From [Clostridium] celerecrescens 18A (GTDB lineage: Bacteria > Bacillota > Clostridia > Lachnospirales > Lachnospiraceae), in assembly GCF_002797975.1 (NCBI RefSeq), contig NZ_PGET01000001.1:1612001-1676000 (forward strand): a stretch of DNA of 64,000 bases. The letters are read 5' to 3'. The notes under the pieces were generated by a model. It had not been told where the DNA came from and did not search any database. It worked only from the letters and a program-made list of their open reading frames with translations. Shown here in pieces: positions 59,165 to 64,000 of this stretch (positions are counted from its first letter, which is position 1; every line of letters starts with the position of its first letter). Both the position numbers and the translations under genes were made by a program.

Positions 59165-60604
59165 TTGGCTAAACAAAAGGCAGCGCAGCCATTAAAAAGG
59201 GCTGTTCGTCCAAAAAAGAATAAAAAAATCATCCGGTACCGGCGGCCTCTGAATATTAATGTTGGCATGATCATCTTTGCGTTGATCTTTGTTTATATGG
59301 TGTTCAGTGTATTCGCCTATGTTCGTAGAGATAAGATACAGTTTTATGAAGTACAAGAAGGCAGCATCGTCAATAATAAAAATTACACAGGAATAATCCT
59401 CCGGCAGGAAGAAGTAAAAAATGCAGACCGTTCCGGCTATGTCAATTACTACGTAAGGGAAGGAAAACGGGCTTCAAACGGCACCAGGGTCTATTCCATT
59501 GATGAGACAGGAAATCTCACTTCATTTCTGGCGGAAAATTCAGAGGATAAGATTACACTGACACCGGAAAATCTTGCTGAGCTGAAAAAGCAGCTGACCA
59601 CATTCAGCCTCACTTATGACAATGACCAGTTTCGATCTGTATATGATGCCAAATACGCTTTAGAAGCCGAAGTCATGGAATATATGAATTTTAATGCTTT
59701 GGACAACCTCGGAGCCCAGATGGATCAGGCAGGCATTAATTTTGAGCAGGTAAAAGCAGACCGGGCAGGTATCGTCTCCTATGGAGTGGATTCTTATGAG
59801 GGACTTCAGCCATCGGGAGTTTCAGATGCCGTATTTAACCGAAGCAGCTATACGAAAACCTTTACAAAATCAGGAAATCTAATAGAAAAGGGCTCACCCG
59901 TTTATAAGGTCATTACTTCCGATTTATGGTCAGTCGTGTTCCCAATGACAGAAGAAGATTCCAAATCATATGGAGACAAAACGAATCTTACCGTAGAATT
60001 TTCCGGACGGGATTTAAAAGCTACGGGTAGCTTTTCCGTGTTTTCCGGAACAGATGGAAAGGCTTTTGGAAAATTGGACTTTGATAAATATATGGTTCAA
60101 TTTGCATCCGACCGGTACGTTGATTTTGAAATCGTTTCTGACCGGGTAGATGGATTAAAGATTCCTGTAACATCTGTTACTAAAAAAGATTTTTACCTGG
60201 TCCCCATGGACTATGTCACCCAGGGCGGAGACAGCCAGTCCACCGGTTTCAACAAAGAAGTGTATTCTGGGTCCGGGACCTCAGTAGTCTTTGTCCCTAC
60301 TGAGATTTACTATTCCGAAGGGAATAATTACTATATTGAAATGGGTACGGAAGACGGCTTTAAAGCCGGAGATTATATTGTAAAACCCAATTCCACGGAG
60401 CGTTATCAAATTGGGACAAGCGCTTCCCTTCAGGGCGTATATAATATAAACAAAGGGTACGCTGTATTTAAACAGATTGATGTGCAGGCATCCAATGACG
60501 AATATTACACGGTGAAAAAGAACATGACTTATGGATTGGCGGTATACGATCATATCGTTCTCAAAGCAGAAACTGTCAATGAAGGGGAATTAATTTATCA
60601 ATAA
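59165..60604 (+). CDS. HlyD-like membrane-anchored periplasmic adaptor-type protein
   Basis: A 479-residue protein starting LAKQKAAQPLKRAV. A basic cytoplasmic N-terminus is followed by one membrane segment (about residues 35-55, MIIFALIFVYMVFSVFAYV) and an extracytoplasmic part with lipoyl-like barrel pattern and Asp/Ser-rich stretches, as in HlyD-family proteins. TTG 59165 has AAAGGAGG at 59150-59157. An in-frame ATG at 59003 would translate both repeat copies and is rejected. It sits before yggS and sepF, so a division or envelope role is possible. Confidence 0.72.
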   Translation: MAKQKAAQPLKRAVRPKKNKKIIRYRRPLNINVGMIIFALIFVYMVFSVFAYVRRDKIQFYEVQEGSIVNNKNYTGIILRQEEVKNADRSGYVNYYVREGKRASNGTRVYSIDETGNLTSFLAENSEDKITLTPENLAELKKQLTTFSLTYDNDQFRSVYDAKYALEAEVMEYMNFNALDNLGAQMDQAGINFEQVKADRAGIVSYGVDSYEGLQPSGVSDAVFNRSSYTKTFTKSGNLIEKGSPVYKVITSDLWSVVFPMTEEDSKSYGDKTNLTVEFSGRDLKATGSFSVFSGTDGKAFGKLDFDKYMVQFASDRYVDFEIVSDRVDGLKIPVTSVTKKDFYLVPMDYVTQGGDSQSTGFNKEVYSGSGTSVVFVPTEIYYSEGNNYYIEMGTEDGFKAGDYIVKPNSTERYQIGTSASLQGVYNINKGYAVFKQIDVQASNDEYYTVKKNMTYGLAVYDHIVLKAETVNEGELIYQ

Positions 60605-60616
60605 GAGGTGATTGGT

Positions 60617-61312
60617 TTGGTTAGGGAAAATCTGGAAGAAGTAAATAAACGTATTTTAGCAGCCTGTAAGAGGGCCGGAAGAAATCCGGAAGAAGTAACA
60701 CTGATAGCGGTAAGCAAAACAAAACCCAATAACATGATTTCAGAAGCATATTCTGCCGGTGTACGGGATTTTGGAGAAAATAAGGTGCAGGAACTTTGTG
60801 AAAAGCACCTTGCCCTTTCGGAGGATATCCGCTGGCATATGATTGGTCATTTGCAGAGAAATAAAGTCAAGCAGGTCATTGACAAAACTGTGTTGATTCA
60901 CAGTGTAGACACTATCCGCCTGGCGGAGCAGATCGAAGAGGAAGCCGCCAAAAAAGACTTAATTGTGGACATCCTTTTGGAAGTGAATGTGGCAGAAGAA
61001 GAAAGCAAATATGGGTTTAAATTGGAGGAGACGGAGAGCGCGATTCGTAGAATCGCCAGCCTTCCCCATGTAAAGATAAAAGGTCTTATGACTATTGCAC
61101 CTTTTGTAGAAAAATCTGAGGAAAATCGTCCTGTTTTTAAAAAATTAAGACAATTTTATGTTGACATGCAAAGCAAAAACGTTGATAATGTTAGTATGAA
61201 TATGCTCTCAATGGGTATGACCGGAGACTATGAGATTGCCATAGAAGAAGGTGCTACTCTGGTAAGAGTCGGTACCGGAATTTTCGGTACAAGATATTAT
61301 ATGAACACTTAA
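60617..61312 (+). CDS. yggS: PLP homeostasis protein, YggS family
   Basis: A 231-residue single-domain TIM-barrel PLP-binding protein. The PLP Lys is in IAVSKTKP; FGENKVQEL and HMIGHLQRNKVK, and the C-terminal MGMTGDYEIAIEEGATLVRVG complete the motif set. It regulates cellular PLP and amino-acid balance. TTG 60617 is preferred to GTG 60608 because AGAGGTGAT lies directly upstream and the protein then starts VRENLEEVN as in homologues. Next to sepF, as in many Firmicutes (ylmE-ylmF). Confidence 0.93.
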   Translation: MVRENLEEVNKRILAACKRAGRNPEEVTLIAVSKTKPNNMISEAYSAGVRDFGENKVQELCEKHLALSEDIRWHMIGHLQRNKVKQVIDKTVLIHSVDTIRLAEQIEEEAAKKDLIVDILLEVNVAEEESKYGFKLEETESAIRRIASLPHVKIKGLMTIAPFVEKSEENRPVFKKLRQFYVDMQSKNVDNVSMNMLSMGMTGDYEIAIEEGATLVRVGTGIFGTRYYMNT

Positions 61313-61364
61313 TGATTGAAGGAAATGCGAAGCAACGTTTACCCGCATGATTGGGCATGAATTA

Positions 61365-61407
61365 AGTGAGAATATATGCCTGGACCCTGGATAGATTTTT
61401 TCTCACT
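61365..61407 (+). other. Stem-loop between yggS and sepF
   Basis: AGTGAGAA at 61365-61372 and TTCTCACT at 61400-61407 with a 27-base loop. No T run after it. Function is unknown; transcription probably continues into sepF. Confidence 0.45.
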
Positions 61408-61442
61408 CAGGAACCATGGTATAAGATTGGAGAGAATAAAGT

Positions 61443-61961
61443 ATGAGCATTTTAGGCAAACTGATGGATAGCATGCGCTTAAACGATACAGATGATGACG
61501 ATTACTATTTAGATGACGACTACGAGGATGAAAGCGATAAACCTGCTAAGAGAACCCTTTTCTCAAAAAAGAATGAAGAGGATTACTACGAGGAGGACGA
61601 CGACTTTGATCAAAAGCCTCGTTTCCTATCCCGGTCCCCTAAAGTAGTGCCCATGAAGCAGTCCCGCACTATGGAGGTATCCATGGTAAAACCAACCTCC
61701 ATTGAAGATGCAAAGGAAATTTGCGATCATATGCTGTCCGGAAAGGCTGTTGTCCTCAATATGGAAGGCATCCATACAGAAGTCGCCCAGAGAATCATCG
61801 ACTTTACCTCAGGCGCCACTTACTCCATGAATGGTAATTTACAGAAAATATCAAATTACATATTCATAGCGACCCCGGAATCCGTAGAGCTCTCCGGTGA
61901 TTTTCAAGATCTGTTAAATAATGGAAGTCTGGATATGGGCGGAATGAATTTACGCCTTTAA
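61443..61961 (+). CDS. sepF: Cell division protein SepF
   Basis: A 172-residue protein. The N-terminal amphipathic helix (MSILGKLMDSM) is followed by a very acidic Asp/Glu/Tyr-rich linker (about 15-65) and the SepF core (about 75-160), with MVKPTSIEDAKEICDHMLSG and TSGATYSMNGNLQKI. It tethers FtsZ to the membrane. GGAGAG lies upstream of the ATG. Confidence 0.95.
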   Translation: MSILGKLMDSMRLNDTDDDDYYLDDDYEDESDKPAKRTLFSKKNEEDYYEEDDDFDQKPRFLSRSPKVVPMKQSRTMEVSMVKPTSIEDAKEICDHMLSGKAVVLNMEGIHTEVAQRIIDFTSGATYSMNGNLQKISNYIFIATPESVELSGDFQDLLNNGSLDMGGMNLRL

Positions 61962-62130
61962 CAGATGTTCCGCATAAGACATCATACATTTCTTTGAATG
62001 GTACAAGCAGACGATTTTCCACATCACACGTTTCCTCAAATCGTTGCAGCATTGCAATGCAGGAAACGGGACGGAAGATTGTTTGCTTTCTTCCATGATA
62101 TAGGAGTAAAAATAATACAGCAGTAAAACA

Positions 62131-62180
62131 CCCTGCGGGCATACCTGAATGTCCCAAAAGCATGGACAGAAAAGAGGAAA
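62131..62180 (+). repeat. UNCG / three-arm element, copy 8 (before aroB)
   Basis: CCCTGCGGG, left arm GGGCAT, centre arm ATGTCC and right arm GGACA, then AGAAAAGAGGAAA. Centre and right arms show compensatory changes (TGTCC/GGACA instead of TGCCC/GGGCA). The purine tail supplies the aroB ribosome site. Confidence 0.85.
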
Positions 62181-62185
62181 ATACC

Positions 62186-63274
62186 ATGGGAAACAGAATT
62201 CCGGTACACATGAACGGTGCCTTCATTTATGAGATTGTCATGGAAACTGGGTTTGACAGACTAAAAGAAGAACTGAAAAAGCTGAACCTGGAAGAACGCA
62301 AGGTTTGTATTGTCACAGATTCCAATGTGGCACCTCTTTACCTTGAGGAAGTGGAATCGATTGTGTCTTCCTGTTGCAAAAATACAGAACATTTTATTTT
62401 CCCTGCCGGAGAAGAAAACAAAAATCTGGATACCGTCAGGAACCTATACGAAGTTCTTGTTGTAAAACAATTTGACCGCCATGATTATCTGCTTGCTTTG
62501 GGCGGAGGAGTTGTGGGAGATTTATGCGGTTTTGGGGCTGCAACCTATCTGCGGGGAATATCCTTTATCCAGGTGCCTACAACCCTGCTGTCCCAAGTCG
62601 ACTCCAGCATCGGCGGAAAAACCGGCGTTGATTTTGATTCCTACAAAAATATGGTAGGAGCCTTCCATATGCCGAAGCTGGTATATTCCAATACCGCCAC
62701 CTTAAAAACTCTCTCAGAAGAGCAATTTTCTTCTGGAATGGGAGAGGTTATCAAGCATGGACTGATCAAAGATGCCTCCTATTACCAATGGCTTATGGAG
62801 CATGCCGCTGAAATTCATAGCAGGGATTTAACAGTATTAAGTGAAATGGTTCTTGTGAGCAACCAGATCAAGCGGGATGTAGTGGAAAAGGATCCGACAG
62901 AACAGGGAGAGCGCGCTCTTTTAAATCTGGGACATACCCTGGGACATGCCATTGAAAAGCTTTCGGATTTTCGGCTTGTACATGGTCACTGTGTGGGACT
63001 TGGCTGCATCGCTGCCATGGCGATATCGATCAATAGAGGAATGATCCGTTCAGAAGAACTTCCAAGACTTTTAACGGTGATGGAGCAATTTGGTATGCCT
63101 GCTTCGGTAAGCGGTCTTTCTGCAGAAAATATTGTTCTCACAACAAAAAGTGATAAAAAAATGGATTCCGGCACCATCCGGTTTATCCTGTTAGAACAGA
63201 TTGGTAAAGCCTTCACCTGCAAGACTGTCACTGATACGGAAATGGCAGAAGCGCTTCGCCATATCTTAACTTAA
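62186..63274 (+). CDS. aroB: 3-dehydroquinate synthase
   Basis: Second step of the shikimate pathway: DAHP to 3-dehydroquinate, with NAD and zinc. 362 residues with NAD motif GGGVVGDLCGFGAATYLRG, VDSSIGGKTGVD, and zinc residues including the HTLGHAIE segment. ATG 62186 with AGAGGAAA upstream is preferred; ATG 62162 lies within the repeat's right arm. lspA follows with an 10-base gap. Confidence 0.96.
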   Translation: MGNRIPVHMNGAFIYEIVMETGFDRLKEELKKLNLEERKVCIVTDSNVAPLYLEEVESIVSSCCKNTEHFIFPAGEENKNLDTVRNLYEVLVVKQFDRHDYLLALGGGVVGDLCGFGAATYLRGISFIQVPTTLLSQVDSSIGGKTGVDFDSYKNMVGAFHMPKLVYSNTATLKTLSEEQFSSGMGEVIKHGLIKDASYYQWLMEHAAEIHSRDLTVLSEMVLVSNQIKRDVVEKDPTEQGERALLNLGHTLGHAIEKLSDFRLVHGHCVGLGCIAAMAISINRGMIRSEELPRLLTVMEQFGMPASVSGLSAENIVLTTKSDKKMDSGTIRFILLEQIGKAFTCKTVTDTEMAEALRHILT

Positions 63275-63284
63275 GGAGATTTTC

Positions 63285-63803
63285 ATGAATCAAAAAACAA
63301 AACTGATCATTGGTATGATTATCGGCTTCTTTCTTTCCATTGGCCTGGATCAATGGACCAAGCTTCTTGTTGTTAAGCATCTCATGAACCGGCCTCCCTT
63401 TGTCATCTGGAATGGAGTATTTGAACTTTATTATTCCGAAAACCGGGGGGCAGCATTTGGAATGCTTCAGGGTAAACAGGCGTTTTTCCTGCTGGTTGCC
63501 TTGCTAGTGCTTACAGCAGCTGCTTTTGCGGTCAGCCGTATGCCTGCTGATAGAAAATACCTGCCGCTGCACCTGATTGCCATGTTTCTTTCGGCAGGAG
63601 CGGTGGGAAATATGATCGACCGCTTTTTAAGAGGCTATGTGGTTGACTTTTTATATTTTAAGTTGATTGATTTTCCAATTTTTAATGTTGCGGATTGTTA
63701 CGTCACGGTATCCATGTTCGTCTTTATGCTCCTGTTTCTGTTCTATTACAAAGAGGAGGACTTATCCTGTCTTTCCTTTCATAAAAAGGAGGAGCTGGGT
63801 TGA
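63285..63803 (+). CDS. lspA: Lipoprotein signal peptidase
   Basis: A 172-residue membrane aspartyl protease with four hydrophobic segments. The catalytic Asp pair is in NMIDRFLRG and FNVADCYV, and SENRGAAFG is a third family motif. It cleaves lipoprotein signal peptides, including those of lipoproteins in this window. AAGGAG precedes the ATG. Its stop overlaps the next start. Confidence 0.96.
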   Translation: MNQKTKLIIGMIIGFFLSIGLDQWTKLLVVKHLMNRPPFVIWNGVFELYYSENRGAAFGMLQGKQAFFLLVALLVLTAAAFAVSRMPADRKYLPLHLIAMFLSAGAVGNMIDRFLRGYVVDFLYFKLIDFPIFNVADCYVTVSMFVFMLLFLFYYKEEDLSCLSFHKKEELG

Positions 63804-64000
63804 GTCAAGAGTTTATAGTCGCTCCTGAGGAAGCCGGTGTCCGGATCGACCGGTATTTATCCGACCAATGCCAGGACATTTCCCGTTCCTATCTTCAGAA
63901 GCTTTTAAAGGAACAATCCGTGCTGGTTGAAGAAAAACCGGTAAAAACCAATTATAAAGTAAATGCAGGGGACCGGATTTCCCTGACCCTTCCTGAAATA
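63800..64000 (+). CDS. RluD-family pseudouridine synthase, N-terminal part
   Basis: The first 67 codons of a gene cut by the window end. The S4 RNA-binding domain is visible (RIDRYLSDQCQDISRSYLQK, VNAGDRISL). TTG 63800 with AAAGGAGG at 63785-63792, overlapping the lspA stop. The order lspA-rluD is common. The catalytic domain lies beyond the window. Confidence 0.85.
   Translation, partial: MSQEFIVAPEEAGVRIDRYLSDQCQDISRSYLQKLLKEQSVLVEEKPVKTNYKVNAGDRISLTLPEI

Overview
The window reads as a chromosomal stretch of a low-to-mid GC, endospore-forming Firmicute. The best fit is Lachnospiraceae (the Clostridium cluster XIVa / Lacrimispora-Enterocloster type). Reasons: YqfC/YqfD next to PhoH/YbeY, a SpoVB-like flippase, SepF, MinCDE together with MreCD, strong AGGAGG ribosome sites, frequent TTG/GTG starts and overlapping genes on one strand. 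This placement is inferred from gene content; no 16S gene or other rRNA is present, and I saw no tRNA gene or CRISPR array. All but one of the confidently called genes are on the + strand.

Layout. 1-16.8 kb is housekeeping: a DUF1311/LprI-like membrane protein, alaS, rpsU, the sporulation pair yqfC-yqfD, phoH, ybeY, a DUF3048 lipoprotein, a SpoVB/MurJ-type flippase, two FAD oxidoreductases, and proB-ynzC-folate cyclo-ligase-proA. 16.8-28.3 kb is a mannoside-type catabolic locus: a CUT1 sugar ABC importer, a GH38 alpha-mannosidase, a divergent ROK protein, a GntR regulator, a two-domain mannose-6-phosphate isomerase and a second GH38-like (DUF5054-like) protein. 28.4-36.4 kb is a divergently controlled operon: a HutC-type GntR repressor facing sulfatase, PTS EIIA-EIIC-EIID, second sulfatase, PHP/DUF3604-like protein and PTS EIIB. 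It looks like uptake and intracellular desulfation of a sulfated sugar. 36.4-39.9 kb holds two ribosome-targeting-antibiotic resistance genes, an Lsa-type ABC-F and a Mef-type MFS pump, each behind a leader that looks like drug-sensing attenuation. 40-64 kb returns to housekeeping: miaB, mutS, mutL, miaA, a PLP lyase, radC, mreC, mreD, a large PBP2, minCDE, rodA, mgsA, a DacF-like carboxypeptidase, an HlyD-like protein, yggS, sepF, aroB, lspA and the start of an RluD-family synthase.

The most unusual signals are non-coding. First, a roughly 50-bp element occurs eight times (single before proA, mutL and aroB; triple before mreD; double before the HlyD-like gene). It always lies on the coding strand directly upstream of the Shine-Dalgarno sequence. 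It has a UNCG-like mini-hairpin and three arms in which the centre arm can pair with either neighbour, with compensatory base changes between copies. Second, the ABC-F leader contains two-codon reading frames (Met-Lys-stop and Met-Arg-stop) and three mutually exclusive RNA segments ending in a terminator. Third, the Mef-type gene is preceded by an ORF encoding MTHSMRLR, the N-terminus of known macrolide-sensing leader peptides of the ErmDL/Mef type. Fourth, a repeated TGATAATACATAT-like motif brackets a near-consensus promoter in front of the sulfatase-PTS operon.
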